A stretch of DNA of 64,000 nt from Myxococcus eversor (GTDB taxonomy: Bacteria; Myxococcota; Myxococcia; Myxococcales; Myxococcaceae). Made by a program: the position numbers and the translations under genes. The DNA lies in NCBI RefSeq assembly GCF_010894455.1, contig NZ_JAAIXY010000010.1:345046-409045 (forward strand), given 5' to 3'. Shown here one piece after another: positions 1-9,255 of this stretch. Every line of letters begins with the position of its first letter. Position 1 is the first letter of the stretch. The notes beneath the pieces were generated by a model. The model saw nothing but the letters and a program-made list of their open reading frames with translations. It made no database searches and was not told the DNA's origin.

Positions 1-959
1 TGGGGGGACTGAAGTCCTCCCGTGGCCCCCAGGCCCTGGTGGGCTTCAACACGAACGACGACGCGGCCGTGTACCGCCTCGCGCCCGGCCTGGCCGTGGT
101 GGAGACGGTGGACTTCTTCCCACCCGTGGTCGACGACCCGTTCCAGTTCGGCGCCATCGCCGCGGCGAATGCGCTGTCGGATATCTACGCGATGGGGGCG
201 AAGCCGCTGTTCGCGCTCAATCTCGTGGGCTTCCCGGACGGCCTGCCGCTGTCGGTGCTCTCCAAGATTCTGGCGGGGGGGCAGTCCAAGGTGGAGGAGG
301 CGGGCATCTCCATCCTCGGCGGCCACAGCATCAGAGACCCGGAGCCCAAGTACGGCCTGGCCGTCACCGGCGTGGTGCATCCGAAGAAGGTGCTCACCAA
401 CGCGGGCGCGAAGCCGGGCGACGTGCTGCTGCTCACCAAGCCGCTGGGCACGGGCATCGCCACCACGGCCATCAAACGCGGGCTCGCCTCGAAGCAGCTC
501 CAGAAGCGCGTCATCGCGGTGATGACCACGCTCAACCGCGCCGCCGGCGAGGTCTTCGCGTCGGGCCGGTTCAAGGTGAACGCGCTCACGGACGTGACGG
601 GCTACGGGCTGTTGGGCCACCTGTTGGAGATGATGACCGGCGCGAAGACGCGCGCGGCCATCGACCTGGAGCGCATCCCCCTCATCGCCGAGGTGCCCGC
701 GCTGGCCGAGGCGGGGGTGGTTCCGGGGGGCACCCGGTCCAACCTGGCCCACGTCCAGAAGAAGGTCCGCTTCCCCAAGGGACTGCCGGAGGCGATTCAG
801 TGGGTGCTCGCCGACGCGCAGACCAACGGGGGCCTTCTGGCCAGCGTGCCCGCCAGCGACGCGCTCAAGGCCCTCAAGGCCCTGGACAAGGCGGGCGTGG
901 ACGCGGCCCTCATCGGTGAAGTGCGGGCGGGCCGCCCCGCCATCGAAGTCATCGGCTGA
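1..959 (+). CDS. selD: Selenide, water dikinase (SelD), 5' end outside window
   Basis: SelD makes selenophosphate from selenide and ATP for selenocysteine and selenouridine synthesis. The frame is open from base 3 and ends with TGA at 957-959. The visible part begins just before the conserved NTNDDAAVY stretch and continues with VDFFPPVVDDPFQFG and ANALSDIYAMG, the ATP/metal-binding core of the family. The N-terminal catalytic Cys/Sec-Lys segment lies upstream of the window, so I cannot say whether the enzyme is itself a selenoprotein. A GTG at 39 could be mistaken for a start, but family similarity extends upstream of it. The gene lies about 60 bases before an amidase gene on the same strand. 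Confidence 0.95.
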   Translation, partial: GGLKSSRGPQALVGFNTNDDAAVYRLAPGLAVVETVDFFPPVVDDPFQFGAIAAANALSDIYAMGAKPLFALNLVGFPDGLPLSVLSKILAGGQSKVEEAGISILGGHSIRDPEPKYGLAVTGVVHPKKVLTNAGAKPGDVLLLTKPLGTGIATTAIKRGLASKQLQKRVIAVMTTLNRAAGEVFASGRFKVNALTDVTGYGLLGHLLEMMTGAKTRAAIDLERIPLIAEVPALAEAGVVPGGTRSNLAHVQKKVRFPKGLPEAIQWVLADAQTNGGLLASVPASDALKALKALDKAGVDAALIGEVRAGRPAIEVIG

Positions 960-1018
960 AGCAGGGCAGGGCGGGAGTTCGCGCCCGGGGTGGGGCTCCG
1001 CTAGCATTCCACCCCGGC

Positions 1019-1828
1019 ATGCCGCTGTCCCCCCGCCCCCTCCTGGCCCTCGTCGCCTTCCTCTGGCTCGTCCCCGTCACCGCCGGTGCCGGCGAGCGCC
1101 CCGCGCGCATCGTCATCGACCCGGGGCACGGCGGAATCAAGGAGGGCGCGAAGGGGCCGGGTGCGCTGCGCGAGAAGGAAGTGGCGCTGCAGATTGCCCA
1201 CCGGCTGCGCTCGAAGCTGGAGGCCGCAGGGGGCGAGGTCTACCTGACGCGGGAACGAGACGCGCTGGTGTCGCTCACGGAGCGCGTGTCGATGACGAAC
1301 GACCACGGCGCGGACCTCTTCATCTCCATCCACGCCAACTCCATGCCCACGCCCCGCATGCGCGCGCGCACCGAGGGCGTGGAGACCTACTTCCTGTCCG
1401 CGAGCGCCTCGGGCGAGGCGGCCCTGGCGGTGGCGGACCGGGAGAACGCGGAGGCGCCGATGTCCCGCGTTTCGCGCGGTGACTCGACGCTGGCGCTCAT
1501 CCTCCAGGACCTGGTCCGCACGGAGGCGCACTCGGACTCCTCCCGGCTGGCCTATGCCATCCACCCCCGGCTCGTCTCACGCACGCGCGCGGCGGACCGG
1601 GGCGTACAGCAGGCGCCCTTCTTCGTGCTGTCGGGTGTGGAGTGTCCGGCCGTGCTCGTCGAGGTGGGCTACATCTCCCATCCAGAGGAGGGCGTGCGGT
1701 TGGGGCGGGACGACTACCAGGAGAAGCTGGCCGAGGCCATCAGCGAGGGCGTGCTCGCCTTCCTGCGAGAGACGCGTCGGCGGGATGCCGCCAGGCCCGC
1801 CCAGGTGGCAGGCCCCGTCTCCCACTGA
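1019..1828 (+). CDS. N-acetylmuramoyl-L-alanine amidase (Amidase_3, AmiC type)
   Basis: A periplasmic zinc amidase that cleaves the bond between MurNAc and the stem peptide, used in cell separation and wall turnover. The 269-residue protein has a signal peptide (about residues 1-24, ending TAGAGE). The catalytic domain runs from about 29 to 250. Zinc and catalytic residues visible are His37 in IDPGHGG, a Glu at 52-54, His105 in ISIHAN and Glu215 in VEVGYIS. There is no AMIN or SPOR targeting domain, so it is a minimal enzyme. The ATG at 1019 is the first start placing a signal peptide in frame. A substrate more specific than peptidoglycan cannot be inferred. Confidence 0.93.
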   Translation: MPLSPRPLLALVAFLWLVPVTAGAGERPARIVIDPGHGGIKEGAKGPGALREKEVALQIAHRLRSKLEAAGGEVYLTRERDALVSLTERVSMTNDHGADLFISIHANSMPTPRMRARTEGVETYFLSASASGEAALAVADRENAEAPMSRVSRGDSTLALILQDLVRTEAHSDSSRLAYAIHPRLVSRTRAADRGVQQAPFFVLSGVECPAVLVEVGYISHPEEGVRLGRDDYQEKLAEAISEGVLAFLRETRRRDAARPAQVAGPVSH

Positions 1829-1915
1829 GTGGACAGGCGGGCGAGGCGGACGACACGCGCGTGTCGCGGCTCTGGTAGAGAAGGGACGCTCGCTTCACTT
1901 CCCCAGGAGCCCGCC

Positions 1916-2629
1916 GTGCGTTCCTTCCAACGTGGTGCGCTGGACCTTCGCCCCGTCATCATCACCCCCGGAGTGTCCCGCTATGCGGAGGGCTCCGTGC
2001 AGGTGGAGTTCGGCCACACCAAGGTGCTCATCACATGCTCCACCGAGGAGCGCGTCCCCCCGCACCTCATGGGCAAGGGCACCGGCTGGGTGACGGCCGA
2101 GTACGGCATGCTCCCTCGTGCCACGCACACGCGCAACCATCGCGAGGCGGCCAAGGGAAAGCAGACGGGCCGCACCATGGAGATTCAGCGGCTCATCGGC
2201 CGCTCCCTGCGCGCCGCGGTGGACCTGTCCACGCTGGGCGTGCGCACCCTCACGCTGGACTGTGACGTGATTCAGGCGGACGGCGGCACGCGCACCGCCT
2301 CGATTACCGGGGCCTATGTGGCGCTGGTGCTCGCGCTGCGGTCGCTGCAGAAGGCGGGCACCCTCACCAAGACGCCCAAGCTGACGCCCATGGCCGCGGT
2401 CTCCGTGGGCGTGGTGAACGGCGAGGTGCGCGTGGACCTGGACTACGAGGAGGACTCGAAGGCGGACGTGGACCTGAACATCGTCGCCACGGGGGACGGG
2501 CGCATGGTGGAGGTGCAGGGCACCGCCGAGCACCAGCTCTTCGACCGCAAGACGATGGACGCGATGCTCGACGGGGGCCTGGCCGCCATCCAGCAACTCG
2601 TCGTCGCGCAGGCCAAGGCCCTCGAATGA
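1916..2629 (+). CDS. rph: Ribonuclease PH
   Basis: Phosphorolytic 3'-5' exoribonuclease that trims tRNA precursors. The product is 237 residues, the usual family length. The GTG at 1916 is chosen because AGGAG at 1905-1909 sits at ideal spacing and the protein then starts RSFQRGALDLRPV as expected; upstream in-frame starts would add a non-conserved leader. Conserved segments visible are VEFGHTKVL, GWVTAEYGMLPRAT, GRTMEIQRLIGRSLRA and CDVIQADGGTRTASITGAY. The stop overlaps the start of the next gene (ATGA at 2626-2629), so the two are translationally coupled. It lies upstream of a tRNA cluster, which fits its role but is common chance context. Confidence 0.96.
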   Translation: MRSFQRGALDLRPVIITPGVSRYAEGSVQVEFGHTKVLITCSTEERVPPHLMGKGTGWVTAEYGMLPRATHTRNHREAAKGKQTGRTMEIQRLIGRSLRAAVDLSTLGVRTLTLDCDVIQADGGTRTASITGAYVALVLALRSLQKAGTLTKTPKLTPMAAVSVGVVNGEVRVDLDYEEDSKADVDLNIVATGDGRMVEVQGTAEHQLFDRKTMDAMLDGGLAAIQQLVVAQAKALE

Positions 2630-3231
2630 CGCCGGGCAAGTCGAAGCTCCTCTTCGCCACCACCAACAAGGGAAAGCTGCGCGAGCTGCGGGAGCTGGTG
2701 GGGGACTCGGTGGAGGTGGTGTCGCTGGCGGACCTGGCGCCCATCCCCGAGCCCGAGGAGGACGGCGACACCTTCGAGGCCAACGCCGTGAAGAAGGCGT
2801 TGGAGTACGCCCGGGCCACCGGCCTGCCCGCGCTGGCGGACGACTCCGGGCTGTGCGTGGACGCGCTGGACGGCCGGCCCGGCGTGTTGTCCGCCCGGTA
2901 CGCGCCGGGAGACGACAAGGCCCGGTACCAGAAGCTGCTCGCCGAGCTGACCGGGGTGCCCGACGCGAAGCGCACGGCGTCGTTCCGCTGCGCGCTGGCG
3001 CTGGCGTGGCCGGATGGCAGGACGCACGTGGAGGAGGGGCGGTGCGAAGGCCGCATCGGCCATGCGCCGAGCGGGACGCATGGCTTCGGTTATGACCCCA
3101 TCTTCATGTTTCCGGACAGTGGCCGGACGATGGCGGAGTTGACCCCGGAGGAGAAGTCCGCCGTGTCGCACCGGGGCGCGGCCTTCCGGAAGATGAAGCC
3201 GAAGCTGCTGATGCTCTCCACGGGCACTTGA
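2626..3231 (+). CDS. rdgB: Non-canonical purine NTP pyrophosphatase (XTP/dITP, RdgB/HAM1)
   Basis: House-cleaning enzyme that hydrolyses dITP, XTP and ITP to monophosphates so they are not incorporated into nucleic acid. It has 201 residues, normal for the family. Conserved features include the N-terminal ATTNKGKLRELREL nucleotide-binding motif, ALADDSGLCVDALDGRPGV and the C-terminal GFGYDPIF signature. The ATG overlaps the rph stop by four bases. The rph-rdgB pairing is widespread in bacteria. Confidence 0.95.
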   Translation: MTPGKSKLLFATTNKGKLRELRELVGDSVEVVSLADLAPIPEPEEDGDTFEANAVKKALEYARATGLPALADDSGLCVDALDGRPGVLSARYAPGDDKARYQKLLAELTGVPDAKRTASFRCALALAWPDGRTHVEEGRCEGRIGHAPSGTHGFGYDPIFMFPDSGRTMAELTPEEKSAVSHRGAAFRKMKPKLLMLSTGT

Positions 3232-3255
3232 GCGGGCCCGTCAGGCACGTTGTCC

Positions 3256-3285
3256 TTGCGCGTCCGTTCGCGATGGTTCAACAAT
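3256..3285 (+). promoter_or_regulatory. Weak candidate sigma-70 promoter for the tRNA-Pro cluster
   Basis: TTGCGC at 3256-3261 and AACAAT at 3280-3285 are separated by 18 bases and end 16 bases before tRNA-Pro. The match to consensus is partial. Confidence 0.3.
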
Positions 3286-3301
3286 GCCGGACTCTACTTT
3301 T

Positions 3302-3375
<74 letters not shown>

Positions 3376-3411
3376 TTTTAAGTAGCGATGTGGAAGCAGG
3401 CGGCCCGGCCA

Positions 3412-3488
3412 GCTCCAATAGCTCAGCTGGATAGAGCACCGACCTTCTAAGTCGGGGGTCGCAGGTTCGAGTCCTGCTTGGGGCGCCA
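3412..3488 (+). tRNA. tRNA-Arg (UCU)
   Basis: Acceptor GCTCCAA (3412-3418) pairs with TTGGGGC (3478-3484) including one G-U pair. Anticodon stem CCGAC/GTCGG with loop CTTCTAA gives TCT. Discriminator G at 3485 is followed by an encoded CCA (3486-3488), unlike its neighbours. Confidence 0.97.
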
Positions 3489-3571
3489 ACCTGGCTGCCG
3501 TGACATTTGGGCCTTGTACTGGCCCGGCTTTCCACGGTAGGGAAGCCACGCTTCAAACGCCGTTGCGGAAC

Positions 3572-3646
3572 GGCGGCCATAGCTCAACTGGTTAGAGCGC
3601 TGGACTGTGACTCCAGAGGTTGCCGGTTCGACCCCGGTTGGCCGCC
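3572..3646 (+). tRNA. tRNA-His (GUG)
   Basis: Anticodon stem CTGGA/TCCAG with loop CTGTGAC gives GTG. The extra 5' G (-1) typical of tRNA-His is encoded at 3572 opposite discriminator C at 3646. Acceptor GCGGCCA (3573-3579) pairs with TGGCCGC (3639-3645). CCA is not fully encoded. Confidence 0.96.
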
Positions 3647-3669
3647 CACGTTTTTCCTCTCCGTACTCT

Positions 3670-3743
3670 GCGCTCGTAGCTCAACTGGATAGAGCACTGG
3701 GCTTCGAACCCAGGGGTTGGGGGTTCAAGTCCCTCCGAGCGCG
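3670..3743 (+). tRNA. tRNA-Arg (UCG)
   Basis: Acceptor GCGCTCG (3670-3676) pairs with CGAGCGC (3736-3742), discriminator G. Anticodon stem CTGGG/CCCAG with loop CTTCGAA gives TCG. It is a second arginine isoacceptor within 300 bases. CCA is not encoded. Confidence 0.95.
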
Positions 3744-3838
3744 CTCCAGTAGCCCCGTCACTCCGATGATCCGCGCCCGAGCAACGGCGCTCCGGAGCGA
3801 CTCCCGCACCACTCACCCCGTGGAGCCGCGTGGCCCGT

Positions 3839-3865
3839 CCTCCGCCGAGGCCCTTCCGGCGGAGG
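3839..3865. terminator. GC hairpin between the tRNA cluster and the convergent bet gene
   Basis: Perfect 9-bp stem CCTCCGCCG (3839-3847) / CGGCGGAGG (3857-3865), loop of nine bases. It lies 30 bases beyond the bet stop and after tRNA-Arg. There is no U-run on either side, so this is a tentative bidirectional terminator. Confidence 0.4.
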
Positions 3866-3894
3866 AGGACTTCACGTCGCCATCCGGGCGTGGC

Positions 3895-4998
3895 TCAGAC
3901 GCCGTGCGAGGCGCCGTTGCCCTTGTCCGCGGTGGGCACGCGGCAGCGCAGCTCCGTCTCCGCCTCCAGCGCGAGCAGGTTCTCCCGCATCGCCTTGGCC
4001 CAGCGCGCGCGGGGCTGCTCCATCAGCTTCTCGTTCGCCAGTTCGATGCTCTCGCTCAGCTCCTCGTCGGAGAGCTCCGAAGCCGTCTTCCCCTTGTACG
4101 GGCCGAAGGCCACCACCACGGCGCTGGCCTTGGGGCTCTGGCGCGGCGCGGGCGGCTCGACGGGGTGGGGGGCTTCAGCGGCATCCACCTCCACCGCCCT
4201 CGCCGATTCCTTGGGGGGAAGCGGCGCCAGCGGCACGTCGACGTCCAGTCGCTGCGGCTTCTCCTCCCTGGCGGGCGCGGCGGGCAGGGTGGGGAAGGAC
4301 GCCTTCACGGGGCCAGGACGCGCGCCCAGCACCTCGTAGGCGCCCGTGGGCTCCGCGTGGCTTGGGGCCGCCGGCTCGAAGTCGTCCGCCGGCATCTCCT
4401 CGCGGACGTACAGGCCTCCGAAGGCCTCGGGATACGCCTTGCGCAGCGCCGCCACCCGGGCGCACTTCTCAATCATCGTCGTGGGAATCTTGGCCCACAG
4501 CGGCGTCTGCTGGACGTAGCCGCTGAAGTCCAGCCACACCACGACGGGCAGCTTTCCGTCGCGCACCACGCGGGACCAGCCCCCCACCAGCGCGCCCTTG
4601 CGCTTGGCCGGGTTGAAGCGGTGCACGACCTCGCCCTTGCCCTGGTCCACGACGATGTCGTCCTCGGCGAACACCGCACTCGCCTGGATGCCCTTGAAGT
4701 CCGGGAAGCGCTCGGCCCGGGCGAGCATGCCGGCCTCGGAGGGCTGGAACTCGTACTTGTTCACCCAGTTGGGCCGCTCGCGGTTGCCGATGTTCTGCCG
4801 GCGGGCCACGCAGAAGGCCTCCTTGAGGAGGGGGTCCAACCCGCTGCGCTTGCACTGCTCGATGAAGAGGGCGAACTCGTCCTCGCTGATTCCCCTCGGG
4901 CAGATGGTGCGTCGAATCAGCTCCATCCGCTCCCGGCTCCAGCCGCCGTGGGCCAGGCCCGCTTCTTCCACCTTGGGGGACATGTTGGCTTCAGTCAC
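3895..4998 (-). CDS. Bet/RecT-type single-strand annealing protein with C-terminal extension
   Basis: Family members anneal complementary single DNA strands and, in phages, work with a 5'-3' exonuclease. The 367-residue product shows the Bet-like core at about residues 20-215: FIEQCKRSGLDPLLKEAF, a Tyr/Phe-rich segment, and WAKIPTTMIEKCARVAALRK. After a Pro/Ala-rich linker, the last ~90 residues hold a GPYKGKTASELSDEEL segment resembling small exonuclease-associated C-terminal modules (inference). The GTG at 4998 is chosen because AGGAG at 5007-5011 precedes it; an ATG five codons later (4983) is possible. No exonuclease, single-strand-binding protein or phage gene is nearby, and it interrupts two blocks of tRNA genes. 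It may be a domesticated phage annealase; its cellular role is unknown. Confidence 0.85.
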   Translation of the reverse strand: MTEANMSPKVEEAGLAHGGWSRERMELIRRTICPRGISEDEFALFIEQCKRSGLDPLLKEAFCVARRQNIGNRERPNWVNKYEFQPSEAGMLARAERFPDFKGIQASAVFAEDDIVVDQGKGEVVHRFNPAKRKGALVGGWSRVVRDGKLPVVVWLDFSGYVQQTPLWAKIPTTMIEKCARVAALRKAYPEAFGGLYVREEMPADDFEPAAPSHAEPTGAYEVLGARPGPVKASFPTLPAAPAREEKPQRLDVDVPLAPLPPKESARAVEVDAAEAPHPVEPPAPRQSPKASAVVVAFGPYKGKTASELSDEELSESIELANEKLMEQPRARWAKAMRENLLALEAETELRCRVPTADKGNGASHGV

Positions 4999-5026
4999 TG
5001 TCGTCTCTCCTGCATGCGTCTGCGCG

Positions 5027-5053
5027 AAAAGGGCGGACGACCTCCGTCCGCCC
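5027..5053 (-). promoter_or_regulatory. Terminator-like hairpin in the bet leader (possible attenuator)
   Basis: On the minus strand, GGGCGGAC (5053-5046) and GTCCGCCC (5038-5031) form a perfect 8-bp stem around loop GGAGGTC, followed at once by TTTT (5030-5027). It lies about 30 bases before the bet start and just upstream of its Shine-Dalgarno. The loop itself carries GGAGG. Shape and position suggest premature termination or leader control, inferred only. Confidence 0.45.
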
Positions 5054-5303
5054 GCCTGTGCCTCGGCGGTGCACCCGTGCGAATCCCGAATAAGGGGCCG
5101 TGCGTGCCTGTTCGCTCCGGTGGACTGGTCGCGAAAAGGCCCGACGTGGCCTCGTTCAACAGCGGTGCTGGGAGCGTGTTTCATCCCCGCGTGGCCCCAC
5201 GGTTGCGCCAGCCCGTGGGGCGGGCGGCGCGGCGTCACCCGGACTCGGCGTCTCCGAGGGGTGATCGCTCCGCGTGGGAATGCAGGGGGGACGAAAATAC
5301 TTT

Positions 5304-5332
5304 TTGACAGCGCGGGCGGCCTTCTGTAGTTA
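5304..5332 (+). promoter_or_regulatory. Sigma-70 promoter for tRNA-Lys
   Basis: A perfect -35 TTGACA (5304-5309) and a weak -10 TAGTTA (5327-5332) have the optimal 17-base spacer. An alternative -10, TGTAGT, starts at 5325. The site ends 47 bases before tRNA-Lys. Confidence 0.6.
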
Positions 5333-5379
5333 CCGCCGCCACTTGGACGTCACGCAGCCGACGGGCCAAGCGCAGTGCC

Positions 5380-5452
5380 GGGAGCGTAGCTCAATTGGCA
5401 GAGCAATGGACTCTTAATCCATAGGTTGTGGGTTCGATTCCCTCCGCTCTCA
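5380..5452 (+). tRNA. tRNA-Lys (CUU)
   Basis: Acceptor GGGAGCG (5380-5386) pairs with CGCTCTC (5445-5451) with one G-U pair. Anticodon stem ATGGA/TCCAT with loop CTCTTAA gives CTT. Discriminator A; no encoded CCA. A strong terminator follows three bases later, so it is probably transcribed alone. Confidence 0.97.
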
Positions 5453-5455
5453 TGA

Positions 5456-5494
5456 CGGGGTCTCTCCAGAAATGGAGAGGCCCCGTTTGTTTTT
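5456..5494 (+). terminator. Rho-independent terminator after tRNA-Lys
   Basis: A 12-bp stem (5456-5467 with 5474-5485, one G-U pair), loop AGAAAT, then TTTGTTTTT. This is the clearest intrinsic terminator in the window. Confidence 0.9.
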
Positions 5495-5569
5495 CCGCAC
5501 TGCGCCGCCGCCTGCTGACGTCCAGCGGACGTTTCGCGGTATGTACGGAACACGGCACGCGGCGCATCC

Positions 5570-5651
5570 GGGCGGGTGGCGAAACTGGTAGACGCGCCAG
5601 ACTTAGGATCTGGTACCGCAAGGTGTGAGGGTTCGAGTCCCTCCTCGCCCA
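5570..5651 (+). tRNA. tRNA-Leu (UAG)
   Basis: An 82-base class II tRNA with a long variable arm. Acceptor GGGCGGG (5570-5576) pairs with CTCGCCC (5644-5650). Anticodon stem CCAGA/TCTGG with loop CTTAGGA gives TAG. Discriminator A; no encoded CCA. Confidence 0.97.
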
Positions 5652-5658
5652 TTTCGCG

Positions 5659-5687
5659 TTGACCCGTTCGTGCCTATCCCCTAAACG
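5659..5687 (+). promoter_or_regulatory. Candidate sigma-70 promoter for tig
   Basis: TTGACC (5659-5664), 17-base spacer, TAAACG (5682-5687). It begins eight bases after tRNA-Leu and would give a leader of roughly 60 bases before tig. Confidence 0.5.
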
Positions 5688-5752
5688 CGCACGTCCCACT
5701 TATCCGGCGCCGCTCGGGACGATTGTCCGAGGCGGCGGCGAGCGAGGCCCGT

Positions 5753-7030
5753 ATGAAGGTCCAGGTCGAAGAGCTCTCTCCCGTTGAGAAGAAGCTCTCC
5801 ATCGAGGTCGAGTCCGCCCGCGTGGCGGAAGAGCTGAACCGCGCTTATTCCGCGTTGAGCAAGCAGGTGAAGCTGCCGGGCTTCCGCCAGGGCAAGGTCC
5901 CCCGCCGCATCCTGGAGCAGCGCTTCAAGGATCAAATCGAGGACGAGGTCATCCAGCGCGTGGTGCAGAGCGCCTACCTGGATGCCGTGCGCGAGCACAA
6001 CGTCGAGGTCGTCGCCAGCCCGCAGGTGACGAACCAGGGCCTGAAGGCCGACGCTCCGTTCAGCTTCGAGGCCCGGGTGGAGGTCAAGCCCAAGGTCGAG
6101 GCGAAGGAGTACGCGGAGCTGCCCCTGACGAAGACGGAAGTGTCCGTCACCGACGAGCAGGTCAACGAGCAGCTGGACCGCATGCGCCAGTCGCTGAGCC
6201 GGCTGGAGCCCGTGGCGGACCGCGACTCGGCGGCCTCCGGCGACTACGCCACCGTGGACTACGACGCCACCGTGGACGGCCAGCCGTTCACCGGCAGCAA
6301 GGCCGAGGGCATCACCGTCCAGGTGCAGCCCGGTGAGCTGGTCGAGTCCAAGATCGCCGCCCTGGAGGGCGTCAAGGTGGGCGAGTCCAAGGACATCGAC
6401 TACGCCTTCCCCGCGGACTACCGGGTGGAGGAAGTGAAGGGGAAGACGGGCCGCTTCCACGTCACCCTCAAGGAGCTGAAGAAGGAGATCAGCCCCGAGC
6501 TGAACGACGACTTCGCCAAGGAGACGGGAATCGCGCAGACGATGGAGGAGCTGCGCGGCAAGCTGCGCACCGACATGGAGAAGGCGCGCCGTTCGCAAGC
6601 GGACAACGACGAGCGCGAGGCCCTGGTGAAGGTGCTCGTGGAGCGCAACCCGTTCGAGGTTCCTCGCGCCATGGTGGAGCGCGCCATGGACTCCATGCTG
6701 CGGGGCGCCCTGCAGCAGCTGCAGCGCTCGGGCGTGGACCCCAGCCGCCTGAACCTGGACTTCAACCGGCTGCGCGAGGAGATGCGCGAGAAGGCCCTCC
6801 AGGAAGTGAAGGGCACGCTGCTGCTGGAGTCCATCGCCCTCAAGGAGGGCGTGCAGGCGTCCGACACCGACGTGGACGCGCGCATCGAACAGCTCGCCGT
6901 GGAGGCGGGCCAGCCCGTGGCCGCCGTGAAGAAGTACTTCAAGGGTCCGGACGAGCGCCTCGGGTTGTCTCTGCGACTGCGCGAGGAAAAGACGATTGAA
7001 TTCCTGAAGGGCCGGGCGAAGTATTCCTGA
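5753..7030 (+). CDS. tig: Trigger factor (ribosome-bound chaperone)
   Basis: Co-translational chaperone with peptidyl-prolyl isomerase activity that binds ribosomal protein L23 at the exit tunnel. The 425-residue product has the three expected parts. The ribosome-binding domain carries the signature GFRQGKVPR (residues 43-51). An FKBP-type domain spans about 150-240 (SAASGDYATVDYDATVDGQ onward), followed by a helical C-terminal chaperone domain. The ATG at 5753 is preceded by GAGG and starts the protein at MKVQVEELSP as in homologues; an upstream in-frame start at 5723 only adds non-conserved residues. It heads the tig-clpP-clpX-lon proteostasis block. Confidence 0.96.
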   Translation: MKVQVEELSPVEKKLSIEVESARVAEELNRAYSALSKQVKLPGFRQGKVPRRILEQRFKDQIEDEVIQRVVQSAYLDAVREHNVEVVASPQVTNQGLKADAPFSFEARVEVKPKVEAKEYAELPLTKTEVSVTDEQVNEQLDRMRQSLSRLEPVADRDSAASGDYATVDYDATVDGQPFTGSKAEGITVQVQPGELVESKIAALEGVKVGESKDIDYAFPADYRVEEVKGKTGRFHVTLKELKKEISPELNDDFAKETGIAQTMEELRGKLRTDMEKARRSQADNDEREALVKVLVERNPFEVPRAMVERAMDSMLRGALQQLQRSGVDPSRLNLDFNRLREEMREKALQEVKGTLLLESIALKEGVQASDTDVDARIEQLAVEAGQPVAAVKKYFKGPDERLGLSLRLREEKTIEFLKGRAKYS

Positions 7031-7085
7031 GGTTCTTTTCCGAGCCGTCTCCTAAGAGCTTCAGAGCCCGCTACTCGAGGTCGAC

Positions 7086-7706
7086 ATGCCCTTCATGCCC
7101 GTTCCCTACGTCATCGAGCAGACGCACCGCGGTGAGCGCTCGTACGACATCTACAGCCGGCTCCTGAAGGACCGCATCATCATGCTGGGCACCGAAATCG
7201 ACGATGACGTGGCCAACGTCATCGTCGCCCAGCTGTTGTTCCTCGAGTCCGAAGACCCGGACAAGGACATCAACATCTACATCAACTCGCCGGGCGGCTC
7301 CGTGACGGCGGGCATGGCCATCTACGACACGATGCAGTACGTCAAGCCGCCGGTGTCCACCATCTGCGTGGGCCAGGCGGCGTCGATGGGGGCCGTGCTC
7401 CTGCTCGCCGGGACGAAGGGCAAGCGCTACACGCTGCCCTCCAGCCGCATCATGATCCACCAGCCCCTGGGCGGGGTGCGGGGCCAGGCCACGGATATCG
7501 AAATCCAGGCCCGGGAAATCCTCCGGATGAAGGCGAAGCTCAACGACATCATCGTCAAGCACACCGGGCAGACCATCGAGCGAGTCGAGAAGGACACGGA
7601 TCGCGACTACTTCATGGGCGCCACGGAGGCGAAAGCCTACGGAATCGTGGATGAAATCCAGAACCCGAGGAAGGTCGTCGGGCTGGGCAAGGACGAGAAG
7701 AAGTAG
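7086..7706 (+). CDS. clpP: ATP-dependent Clp protease proteolytic subunit
   Basis: Serine peptidase that forms the tetradecameric chamber of ClpXP and ClpAP. It has 206 residues, the normal length. The catalytic Ser100 lies in GQAASMGA, His125 in IMIHQPLGG, and the Asp in the DTDRDYF segment (about 174). The short N-terminus MPFMPVPYVIEQ suggests little or no propeptide. It follows tig by 55 bases and is closed by a strong terminator, so tig-clpP probably form one transcript and clpX has its own promoter. Confidence 0.97.
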   Translation: MPFMPVPYVIEQTHRGERSYDIYSRLLKDRIIMLGTEIDDDVANVIVAQLLFLESEDPDKDINIYINSPGGSVTAGMAIYDTMQYVKPPVSTICVGQAASMGAVLLLAGTKGKRYTLPSSRIMIHQPLGGVRGQATDIEIQAREILRMKAKLNDIIVKHTGQTIERVEKDTDRDYFMGATEAKAYGIVDEIQNPRKVVGLGKDEKK

Positions 7707-7738
7707 CGGTTCGCCGGGGCTTGACGCCTCGGCCGGTG

Positions 7739-7787
7739 GCCGGAGCCGCGGGAATTCGTCCCCGCGTCTCCGGCTTTCTGCTTTCTG
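7739..7787 (+). terminator. Rho-independent terminator after clpP
   Basis: A 14-base stem with one mismatch (7739-7752 with 7761-7774), loop AATTCGTC, then TTTCTGCTTTCTG. Confidence 0.85.
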
Positions 7788-7826
7788 CGCCGACCCACTC
7801 TCCCTGTTAAGTACCGGGAAGGCGCG

Positions 7827-7856
7827 TGGACGTCCCTGATGGGGGCTGACTAGATT
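7827..7856 (+). promoter_or_regulatory. Candidate promoter for clpX
   Basis: TGGACG (7827-7832), 18-base spacer, TAGATT (7851-7856), each 4/6 to the sigma-70 consensus. It lies between the clpP terminator and clpX, where a promoter is needed. Confidence 0.4.
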
Positions 7857-7921
7857 GCTTTGAGGCCGGGTTGGGTGGCGCGAGGCAGGGTGGCGGCTTT
7901 ACAGGCGCAGCGAGGGATTTC

Positions 7922-9205
<1,284 letters not shown>

Positions 9206-9255
9206 CGCGGCAAGACGGGGCCGCCTCTTCCAGGGGCGGTCCCTCGAGATGTGAC

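Larger units (their letters stand above)
4999..5379. other. 381-base intergenic region between bet and tRNA-Lys
   Basis: Divergent control region without a convincing gene. It holds the bet ribosome-binding site (5007-5011), a leader hairpin on the minus strand (5027-5053) and a plus-strand TTGACA promoter before tRNA-Lys (5304-5332). I saw nothing else recognisable. Confidence 0.6.

Noticed and set aside
3607..5307. 566-codon plus-strand open frame across the tRNAs and bet
   Set aside because: It starts inside tRNA-His and is antisense to the bet gene. Its composition is that of a GC-rich shadow frame, with no motifs.
5200..5500. Attachment site or integrase remnant around tRNA-Lys and tRNA-Leu
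   Set aside because: I found no direct repeat of a tRNA 3' end and no integrase-like frame, and base composition does not change.
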